Assembly (NCBI GenBank): GCA_024278175.1
Contig: JAJRTS010000061.1
Span: forward strand, 80,176 to 144,175
Source of the DNA: Gemmatimonadales bacterium
GTDB lineage: Bacteria; Gemmatimonadota; Glassbacteria; GWA2-58-10
DNA: 64,000 nucleotides
Direction: 5' to 3'
The notes beneath the pieces are model-generated. The model saw only the letters and a program-made list of their open reading frames with translations. It did no database searches and was not told the DNA's origin. Below, in pieces: positions 58,122 to 64,000 of this stretch. Position numbers and translations under genes: made by a program. Position 1 is the first letter of the stretch. Every line of letters starts with the position of its first letter.

Positions 58122-58856
58122 TCAAGCACCCGCCGCAATAAGCGCTGCGGCCAACTCCAGCGTACCCTCGTAGAACGCGCGGCCCACGATCATGCCCTCC
58201 ACGCCCTTGCCGGCCAGCTTCGCCACGGCGCGCACATGCTCCAGCGTGGATACTCCGCCCGAGGCGATAGTGGCCATCCCGGCACCGGCCACGGCTTCCA
58301 GGGCGGGGATATTCGGCCCGCCCAGCATCCCGTCGGTGGCGATATCCGTGTAGATAATGCGCTCGCAGCCTTGCCCGCGTACCTCGGCGGCCACCTCCAG
58401 CGCATCGCGGCCCGTTACTTCCTCCCAGCCACGGATCGCCACCTTGCCGCCGGAGGCGTCGATCCCGGCGACAATCCTGCTTGCTCCAAATTTTTTCAGC
58501 GCCGAGAGCAGCAATCCGGGGTCGGTAAAGATGGCCGTTCCCAGGATGGCGCGCGCTACGCCCAGCTCAAGCACCTGTTCGATCCGCTCCAGGCTCCTGA
58601 TCCCGCCGCCGAGTTCCACTTGCATGCCCAGCGGAGACACCGCCTCCACTATCCGGCGCACAACCTCCGTGTTTTTGCCCTCGCCCTCGAAAGCGCCGTC
58701 CAGGTCCACCACGTGCAGCCACGGGGCACCCGTGCGGGCAAATTGAAGCGCCGGCAGCAGCGGGTCATCAAAATACTCGGTCTTCTCGTTCTTGCGGCCC
58801 TGCTTCAGGCGCACCGCCCGGCCGCCCATCAGGTCCACCGCGGGTAATACCAGCAT
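58122..58856 (-). CDS. hisA: ProFAR isomerase
   Basis: 244 residues. Isomerises the ProFAR aminoaldose to the PRFAR ketose. TIM barrel related to His[21 protein letters not shown] (catalytic Asp8), [27 protein letters not shown] and the second Asp in [18 protein letters not shown]. Length and active-site residues normal. It sits 11 bases after hisH and 22 before hisF. Confidence 0.96.
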   Translation of the reverse strand: MLVLPAVDLMGGRAVRLKQGRKNEKTEYFDDPLLPALQFARTGAPWLHVVDLDGAFEGEGKNTEVVRRIVEAVSPLGMQVELGGGIRSLERIEQVLELGVARAILGTAIFTDPGLLLSALKKFGASRIVAGIDASGGKVAIRGWEEVTGRDALEVAAEVRGQGCERIIYTDIATDGMLGGPNIPALEAVAGAGMATIASGGVSTLEHVRAVAKLAGKGVEGMIVGRAFYEGTLELAAALIAAGA

Positions 58857-58867
58857 CCTACCTCCAA

Positions 58868-59473
58868 TTACATATTCGCAAAATTTTCCAGCAGCTTAAG
58901 CCCGGCTGCCTGACTTTTCTCCGGGTGGAACTGGACCGCATAGGCTTTTTTAGCGTCATCGCCCACCACGGCGGCCACTTCCATGCCGTAGTCGGTCACG
59001 CCCAGCACGTCCTGCTCCCGCGAGGGTTTTGCAAAGTAGGAGTGGACGAAATAGAACCAGGCCCCGTCGCCGATACCCTCCACCAGCGGAGATTCGCGCT
59101 TCCAGTCCACCTGGTTCCAGCCCATGTGCGGAATCTTGCGCCCCGGCGGGAACTTTTGCACGTTGCCCGGTACGATACCCAGCCCCCGGTGTTCGCCCAT
59201 CTCATCGCTACGCTCGAACAGCAACTGGAAACCCACGCAGATCCCCAGAAAGGGCATGCCGGCGGCGATCCAGCCACGAACCGGCTGCTCGAACCCCATC
59301 GCGGCGATATGCTCCATGCTCCTGCCGAAAGCGCCATCGCCGGGCAGCACCAGATGGCTGGCGCTCCCGATATCGGCCGGGTCCTGGGATATCCGTGCTT
59401 CGAACCCCAGGTGAAGGAAGGCTTTCTCCACGCTGCGAAGGTTGCCCATTTTGAAATCGATAATGTTAATCAC
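58868..59473 (-). CDS. hisH: Imidazole glycerol phosphate synthase, glutamine amidotransferase subunit
   Basis: 201 residues from a GTG at 59473. Releases ammonia from glutamine for HisF. Class I amidotransferase: nucleophile Cys in MPFLGICVGFQLLFERSDE (~77), oxyanion LPGDGAFGRSMEHI, and the His/Glu of YAVQFHPEKSQAAGL. The ribosome site AAGGAG is 11 bases from the GTG, a long spacing. It is separated from hisB by a 367-base gap with repeats and a possible promoter. Confidence 0.95.
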   Translation of the reverse strand: MINIIDFKMGNLRSVEKAFLHLGFEARISQDPADIGSASHLVLPGDGAFGRSMEHIAAMGFEQPVRGWIAAGMPFLGICVGFQLLFERSDEMGEHRGLGIVPGNVQKFPPGRKIPHMGWNQVDWKRESPLVEGIGDGAWFYFVHSYFAKPSREQDVLGVTDYGMEVAAVVGDDAKKAYAVQFHPEKSQAAGLKLLENFANM

Positions 59474-59542
59474 AGCTGAAAATTCTCCTTAAATTCTCGA
59501 TTGCTATAAGCTGTTTCGTAACCTCAACAGATAAATTTTATG

Positions 59543-59571
59543 GTTGTAAAATCGTAATAAATTGAAGACAA
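59543..59571 (-). promoter_or_regulatory. Possible promoter for hisHAF
   Basis: Minus strand: TTGTCT (59571-59566), 17-base spacer, TACAAC (59548-59543), four of six matches in each hexamer, in the most AT-rich part of the gap, ~70 bases before hisH. Confidence 0.3.
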
Positions 59572-59598
59572 ACAGTCGCTTTTTGCAAAACTCCGTCA

Positions 59599-59630
59599 CT
59601 GTAGGGGCGACGCATGCGTCGCCCCTACAG
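59599..59630. repeat. 32-base perfect palindrome of the GTAGGGGCG family
   Basis: CTGTAGGGGCGACGCA (59599-59614) is followed directly by its exact reverse complement (59615-59630). Its core GTAGGGGCGA matches the repeats at 36.7 and 39.1 kb. It would form a cruciform or a loop-less hairpin. Confidence 0.85.
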
Positions 59631-59736
59631 CCATTCAGGAGTTATGAAACAGCTTCTAATGACTAACCGGCGCAAAAACGCCGGTTGCCCGTATTACATC
59701 CCCTGCCAGCGGAGGAGACAGAAGCGGTTTATGTCA

Positions 59737-59761
59737 GGGCGAACACAAGGTTCCGCCCCTG
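59737..59761 (-). repeat. GTAGGGGCG-family unit on the minus strand
   Basis: Read on the minus strand the unit is AGGGGCGGAACCTTGTGTTC followed by GCCC, close to the 36767 and 39146 units (AGGGGCGAACCTCGTGTTC). A further degenerate unit (CAGGGGCGGCTCATGCGTGG) begins at 59784 on the plus strand. Confidence 0.6.
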
Positions 59762-59840
59762 CGAATGCTTTTAACTGCAAACGCAGGGGCGGCTCATGCG
59801 TGGCTGGCTCTCTCGCGGGAACCGAAGGGAACTCCACCGC

Positions 59841-60434
59841 TCAGAGTACGCCCTTGGTCGAGGGCACGCCCTTTACGTCCGGATCAAACCGGGTGGCGGC
59901 GCGTACTACCAGGGCCGCGGCCTTGCACAGGCTTTCGACCTGATGGTGGGCGTTGGAACCGGCCAGCAGGTCGAGGTGCAGGGTGATTCCAGCGTTCGAG
60001 ACCAGCGCGCGCCAGAATTCCTCCACCAGTTCCGTGCTCAAATCGCCCACCATCTCCCGGCTGAACGTGGCGCGGAAACAGAGCAGGCCACGGCCCGAGA
60101 AATCGAGCGCGGCGCGGCTCAGGGCCTCGTCCATCGGGGCGTAGGCGTAGCCGAAACGCCGGATACCGGCTTTGTCGCCCACCGCCTCGGCAATGGCCTG
60201 GCCGATCACGATCCCCACGTCCTCCACGGTGTGGTGCTCGTCGATTTTCAGATCGCCCCTGCACGTCACCTTCAGGTCCAGCAGACCGTGCCGGGCGAAC
60301 CCGTCGAGCATGTGGTCGAAAAAGCCCACGCCCGTGTCGATTTCCGCCTTGCCGGCGCCATCGAGCGCCAGGCTGACACTGATATCGGTTTCGCCGGTTT
60401 TGCGCTGCCTGGTGGAGTTTCTCACTTCACTCAT
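59841..60434 (-). CDS. hisB: Imidazoleglycerol-phosphate dehydratase
   Basis: 197 residues from ATG 60434 (a tandem ATG at 60437 is equally possible). Dehydrates IGP to imidazole acetol phosphate. Monofunctional: no N-terminal phosphatase domain as in E. coli HisB. The manganese-binding His/Glu clusters are seen in DTGVGFFDHMLDGFARHG, DEHHTVEDVGIVIG and SNAHHQVESLCKAAA. Length normal. The separate HAD gene upstream may supply the phosphatase that HisB lacks. Confidence 0.96.
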   Translation of the reverse strand: MSEVRNSTRQRKTGETDISVSLALDGAGKAEIDTGVGFFDHMLDGFARHGLLDLKVTCRGDLKIDEHHTVEDVGIVIGQAIAEAVGDKAGIRRFGYAYAPMDEALSRAALDFSGRGLLCFRATFSREMVGDLSTELVEEFWRALVSNAGITLHLDLLAGSNAHHQVESLCKAAALVVRAATRFDPDVKGVPSTKGVL

Positions 60435-60477
60435 CATGCACCCCGATTGTAGAATTTCCATTGGGTACTGAATTATT

Positions 60478-61530
60478 TTACTGGTTCATGTGCTCGGCGG
60501 CTTCGTTGATCACCGAGAGCAGGTGGTTAACATCGGCGGCCAGATAATCGACCCGCTCGTTTTCCAGAAAGCGGCCCATCACTCCGCCGGAGGTGGAGCC
60601 GGTGCTGACAATGCAGCCCGCCAGGGGCGCAAGCCGCGGGTGCTCCGCGCGGTAGCGGCGTACCGTGGTCCAGTCATCGGGCACGTCGCCCACGTACAGC
60701 GCGGCGGTAAACCCCATTCGCCCGGCCAGCACGGCCAGCCCCGCCGGGTTCGGCTTGGCGGGTATTTCACCGTTGTCGGTCAGAACAAACTCCGGATCGA
60801 GCAGGCTGTCCAGGCCCTCGGCTCGCAGCAGGAAATCGGCTTCCTCCGGTGTGCGGCCGGAGAGGATGCCGAACTTGATGCCCTTGAGCTGCAGGCGCTC
60901 GACCATCGAGAGGTTGAGCAGAAACAGCTCCTGCTCGATCAGGCCCGGGCCGTGGTAATGCCCGGCCTCGATCCCGTAAAGTTGGCCACAGTGCTCCGGC
61001 CCGGCGTAGTATTCCATGAATATCCGCTTGATCAACACGGGATCGAATTTAGCGTCGAACTTTTCCCGGCCTGCCTGATCCAGTGTTTCGCGGACGAAAG
61101 AGAGCGCACTCGCCAGGCCCCCGCCTCTTTTGGACACGTCGGACGTAAAATCTTCCAGCGCTGGCCCCAGTTTCCGGATAGCTGCCGTGTCTGCCGAGCC
61201 GTTACCCGCGCGGATTTGTTTCATCAGGCAGTAGGCCACGGCGGCCTTGCTCAGGTCCCAGTCGTTGTTGAAATCACCGGCCAGCTTGAACAGTTCGTAT
61301 TCAGCCGTGTCCACCAGCAGTTCATCGCCGGGCACGTCAAGCACGCGGTTGAAATAGTGCTGCACCGTATTGCTGATCGCCTGGCGGAAGCTGCCGGAAA
61401 CGTCCACCAGTACGCCGTCGACATCGAAAATCACCGCGTCCACGGCCGAGGGCTGTACGCACAGGCCGTGCTCCAGCACGTATACGCCCTCGCTCAGGGG
61501 CCTGTACCCCGGGCTGCCGACTATTTTCAC
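60478..61530 (-). CDS. HAD-superfamily phosphatase within the his operon (TIGR01548-like)
   Basis: 350 residues. HAD motifs are complete: I is AVIFDVDGVLVDVSGSF (~33-49), II is FGILSGRTPEEA, III has Lys in IPAKPNPAGL, IV is AALYVGDVPDDWTT. A helical cap domain lies at ~50-200. The start region and motif I resemble the HAD subfamily known as TIGR01548, whose role is not established. Start ATG 61530 overlaps the hisC stop by four bases, and hisB follows 43 bases later, so it is translated as part of the his operon. It is therefore a candidate histidinol-phosphate phosphatase or another step-linked phosphatase; a PHP-type HisJ is also present at 34.5 kb. The assignment is inference. Confidence 0.85.
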   Translation of the reverse strand: MKIVGSPGYRPLSEGVYVLEHGLCVQPSAVDAVIFDVDGVLVDVSGSFRQAISNTVQHYFNRVLDVPGDELLVDTAEYELFKLAGDFNNDWDLSKAAVAYCLMKQIRAGNGSADTAAIRKLGPALEDFTSDVSKRGGGLASALSFVRETLDQAGREKFDAKFDPVLIKRIFMEYYAGPEHCGQLYGIEAGHYHGPGLIEQELFLLNLSMVERLQLKGIKFGILSGRTPEEADFLLRAEGLDSLLDPEFVLTDNGEIPAKPNPAGLAVLAGRMGFTAALYVGDVPDDWTTVRRYRAEHPRLAPLAGCIVSTGSTSGGVMGRFLENERVDYLAADVNHLLSVINEAAEHMNQ

Positions 61531-62603
61531 CCCAACACCTCCACCAGCGCCCCGATCAACTCGTCGTTCTCCCCGGCGTTGCCGACCGTTATCCTCAGAT
61601 AACGAGACAGGCCGGGATAATTGGAAACGTTCCTGATCAGCACGCCCTGCTCCAGCAGCCGCTCGAACAGCAACGGCGCCTCGATGGCCGTGGATTCGAT
61701 CAGGATGAAATTGGACTGGCTGGGCAGGGGAGAGACCCCCTCGATTCCGGCCAGCCGCTCGATCAGTTTCTCCCGCTCGGCCACCAGCGAGGCCACCCGC
61801 CGCTCCATCACGGATGCGTTTTCAAGCAGCGCCGTGGCCGCCAGTTGGGTGAAAAATCCCACATGGTGGGGAAGTTGCACCTTGCCGATCTGGCGGGCCA
61901 GTGCGGGATTGGCCAGCAGGTAGCCGAACCGCAGACCCGCCAGGCCGAACGCCTTGCTGAACGTGCGCAGGATCACCAGGTTCGGGCAGCTTGCGAGCAG
62001 ACCGAACGCGGTGTTATCTGCGAACTGGGCATAGGCCTCGTCCACCACCACCAGACCGTCGAACTGCCGGCAGACCCGCTCGACATCATCGTTTGCAAGC
62101 AGGTTGGCCGTGGGGTTGTTGGGTGAACAGAGCACAATTGCCCGCGCATCGAGCTCCCCGGCTTTCTTTAGCAGCGCATCGGTGTCGAGGCTGAAATCTC
62201 CCTCGCGGAGCATCACGGTTTCCGCTGTTGCGCCCAGCACGGTCACGTTCTGGCGGTAGAGGCTGAACGTGGGCGCAGGGATCACCACCGTGTCGCCGTG
62301 ACGGACAACAGCGAGCAGGGAGTGGAATATCAGCTCATTGCTACCGTTGCCGATCAGCACCCCGTCCGGGTCGTGGTGTTCGTAAGCCCCGAGCCGCTCG
62401 ATCAGCGGCCGCTCGAACTCGTCGTGGTAGCGCTGCCATTGCAGCTTTTCCACCCGCTCCCAGATTTCCCGCTTGACTTCCGATGGCACATCGAACGGGC
62501 TTTCGTTCAGATCCAGCTTGACCCGCCACTCGTAGTGCGGGCTCCGGTAGGGCCTGAGCCCGGCTATTTCCGCCCTGATAAATTTTGCAGTGTCATCGCT
62601 CAT
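61527..62603 (-). CDS. hisC: Histidinol-phosphate aminotransferase
   Basis: 358 residues. PLP-dependent transamination of imidazole acetol phosphate with glutamate. Fold-type I blocks: RPYRSPHYEWRVKLDLNESP at the N-terminus, VLIGNGSNELI, LCSPNNPTANLL, VVDEAYAQFAD and the PLP Lys in ILRTFSKAFGLAGLRFGYL (~213). C-terminal Arg block GLSRYLRITVGNAGEN. Length normal. Gap of 28 bases to hisD; overlaps the HAD gene. Confidence 0.96.
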   Translation of the reverse strand: MSDDTAKFIRAEIAGLRPYRSPHYEWRVKLDLNESPFDVPSEVKREIWERVEKLQWQRYHDEFERPLIERLGAYEHHDPDGVLIGNGSNELIFHSLLAVVRHGDTVVIPAPTFSLYRQNVTVLGATAETVMLREGDFSLDTDALLKKAGELDARAIVLCSPNNPTANLLANDDVERVCRQFDGLVVVDEAYAQFADNTAFGLLASCPNLVILRTFSKAFGLAGLRFGYLLANPALARQIGKVQLPHHVGFFTQLAATALLENASVMERRVASLVAEREKLIERLAGIEGVSPLPSQSNFILIESTAIEAPLLFERLLEQGVLIRNVSNYPGLSRYLRITVGNAGENDELIGALVEVLG

Positions 62604-62631
62604 GGTTTACTATGACCTTATTTGCTGTCTC

Positions 62632-63939
62632 TTATTTGCTAAGTCTGTTGCGTACTTCCATGGACCTTGCGTGAGCCTCCAGCCCCTCCGCCCGCGCCAT
62701 CACCGCCACCGGACCTGCCGCCTTGCTAAACGCGGCGCGGTTGAAGGCGATAATGCTGGTTCGCTTGAGAAACACCTGTACGCCCAGCGGGCTGAAACAG
62801 CGCGCCGAGCCGCCGGTGGGCAGCACGTGGTTAGGGCCGGCCCAGTAGTCACCCACGGCTTCCGGGCTATAGTGACCGATGAACACCGCGCCGGCGTTGC
62901 GCACCCGGCCCAGCAGGCCCCACGGGTCCTCCACCAGCAGTTCCAGGTGTTCGGGTGCGAACCGGGCGGCAAACTCGACCGCTTCCTCCATCGATTCCGC
63001 CAGCAGGATAGCGCCGAAACTACGCAGGCTTTTTTTCGCGATATCTTTCCTGGGCAGTTTTGCCAGTTGGTCGCTCAGTTCCCGCTCGACCTTTTCAGCC
63101 AGTCCGCGGCTGTGAGTGACCAGCACGGCACCGGCCCTTTCATCGTGCTCGGCCTGGCTCAGCATGTCGGCCGCCACCCAGGCAGGGTTCGCGCTGTTGT
63201 CGGCTATCACCAGGATCTCGCTGGGTCCGGCCAGCATGTCGATATTGACCGTGCCGAACACCAGTTTCTTGGCCGCGGTTACGAAGATGTTTCCGGGCCC
63301 GGCGATAACATCCACCGGCGCGATCGTTTCCGTCCCGTAGGCCGCCGCGGCAATCGCCTGCGCCCCGCCGATCCGGTAGATTTCCTCCACCCCTGCCAGA
63401 CGAGCGCAGAACAGCACCACCGGATTAAGCGTACCCTCACCGCCGCCGGCGGGGGTAAGCAGCACAATACGCTCCACGCCGGCGGTGCGCGCCGCGGCCA
63501 CGCCCATCAGCACACTGCTGGGGTAGGCCGCCTTGCCGCCGGGGGCGTAGATAGCCGCGCTGGCCACCGGAGTGATCCGCTGGCCCAGAATTTCACCATC
63601 GTCCCCGGTGGTGAACCAACTGTTGTCGAGCTGCCGGCGATGGTAAGCAGTGATCCGCTCGTAGGCGGCCCGCAGGGCGTCGGCCAGTTCCGGTGGCACG
63701 GTGGCCGCGGCGCTGCCGATCTCGTCATCGCTCACCCTGAACTGGTCCGGGGAGAGCGTCACCTTGTCGAACTCGAGCGTGAACCGCGCAACCGCCCTGT
63801 CGCCCTCGCGGCGCACCTTGTCGGTAATCGCGGCGGTGGCGAGCAGAACATCGTCGAGGTCCTCGCTCTTTTTCCTGGTCAGAGCGGCCAGGAATTCTCG
63901 CTGATCCTTGTCCACGATAGGGACAACCTGCGCGCTCAT
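62632..63939 (-). CDS. hisD: Histidinol dehydrogenase
   Basis: 435 residues from ATG 63939, with GGAG seven bases before it (the open frame starts 13 codons earlier). Oxidises histidinol to histidine in two NAD-dependent steps at a zinc site. Blocks: the signature VIAGPGNIFVTAAKKLVFG and DMLAGPSEILVIADNSANP, zinc/catalytic region MLSQAEHDERAGAVLVTHS, and APEHLELLVEDPWGLL. Length normal. It is the first his gene inside the window; hisG and hisIE are not seen and may lie beyond the right edge. Confidence 0.97.
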   Translation of the reverse strand: MSAQVVPIVDKDQREFLAALTRKKSEDLDDVLLATAAITDKVRREGDRAVARFTLEFDKVTLSPDQFRVSDDEIGSAAATVPPELADALRAAYERITAYHRRQLDNSWFTTGDDGEILGQRITPVASAAIYAPGGKAAYPSSVLMGVAAARTAGVERIVLLTPAGGGEGTLNPVVLFCARLAGVEEIYRIGGAQAIAAAAYGTETIAPVDVIAGPGNIFVTAAKKLVFGTVNIDMLAGPSEILVIADNSANPAWVAADMLSQAEHDERAGAVLVTHSRGLAEKVERELSDQLAKLPRKDIAKKSLRSFGAILLAESMEEAVEFAARFAPEHLELLVEDPWGLLGRVRNAGAVFIGHYSPEAVGDYWAGPNHVLPTGGSARCFSPLGVQVFLKRTSIIAFNRAAFSKAAGPVAVMARAEGLEAHARSMEVRNRLSK

Positions 63940-64000
63940 GAGAGTCTCCTGATCTTGTGGGGGGCGCTTATCAATCAACGCCCATCATTACATCCCCCGT

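Larger units (their letters stand above)
59474..59840. other. 367-base repeat-bearing gap inside the his cluster
   Basis: Splits hisDC-HAD-hisB from hisHAF. It holds an AT-rich stretch next to hisH, a possible promoter (59543-59571), the 32-base palindrome (59599-59630) and a minus-strand GTAGGGGCG-like unit near 59737-59761. No open frame looks coding. Confidence 0.6.

Overview
The window comes from a Gram-negative, high-GC bacterial chromosome. The evidence is a full set of Kdo synthesis genes (kdsA, kdsB, kdsC, kdsD), LPS transport genes (lptC, an OstA-like lptA, lptB), an outer-membrane barrel protein, sigma-54 and a complete F-type ATP synthase. HPr kinase with HPr and Enzyme I, a standalone bactofilin with ParAB, two S55/M23-type secreted peptidases and a KaiC-like ATPase fit an FCB-like or Gemmatimonadota/Glassbacteria-like lineage better than an ordinary proteobacterium. 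That placement is an inference from gene content only. No rRNA, tRNA, CRISPR array, phage gene or transposase gene was found.

Layout. 1-5.9 kb (minus): a truncated propeller protein, an S55 peptidase and an NhaC-type antiporter with an added N-terminal extracytoplasmic domain. 6.2-17.5 kb (plus): an unknown acidic membrane protein, a barrel protein, a metallophosphoesterase, an HDOD protein, a metallo-beta-lactamase-fold hydrolase, aroB, a double KaiC-like ATPase, a GH43-like enzyme and a PAS histidine kinase. 17.5-20.4 kb (minus): a cytidylate-kinase-like protein and an IspH-UbiA fusion. 20.5-25.5 kb (plus): kdsB-pyrG-kdsA-kdsC-kdsD, which turns arabinose-5-phosphate and CTP into CMP-Kdo. 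25.8-34.3 kb (plus): lptC-ostA-lptB-rpoN-hpf-hprK-ptsH-ptsI, LPS export followed by a regulatory phosphotransferase chain with no sugar permease. 34.5-36.6 kb: a PHP histidinol phosphatase and a dicarboxylate/glutamate symporter. 36.6-39.2 kb: a repeat-bracketed segment with an ECF sigma factor, an anti-sigma-like protein and a small membrane protein. 39.3-49.4 kb (plus): a B3/4 protein, recA-recX, alaS, a degenerate prenyl-synthase-like gene, mnmA, then parA-parB-M23 peptidase-bactofilin. 49.5-57.1 kb (minus): the whole atp operon (atpZ-I-B-E-F-H-A-G-D-C). 57.3-63.9 kb (minus): hisD-hisC-HAD-hisB, a repeat-filled gap, then hisH-hisA-hisF.

Most genes are core housekeeping genes. The unusual material is: a ~215 bp dispersed repeat with a long internal hairpin present twice (25.6 and 38.1 kb); a MITE-like element before rpoN; a GTAGGGGCG repeat family around 36.6-39.2 and 59.6 kb; a possible structured RNA before hpf; the IspH-UbiA fusion; a prenyl-synthase-like gene overlapping alaS; an HAD phosphatase embedded in the his operon; two genes (lptB and the histidine kinase) whose best start is CTG; and a parS-like palindrome. 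Good sigma-70-type promoters with 17-base spacers stand before the NhaC gene, the HDOD gene, pyrG, recA and the atp operon. I found no complete, clearly undescribed multi-gene system. The repeat families, the RNA candidate and the isoprenoid oddities are the best leads.
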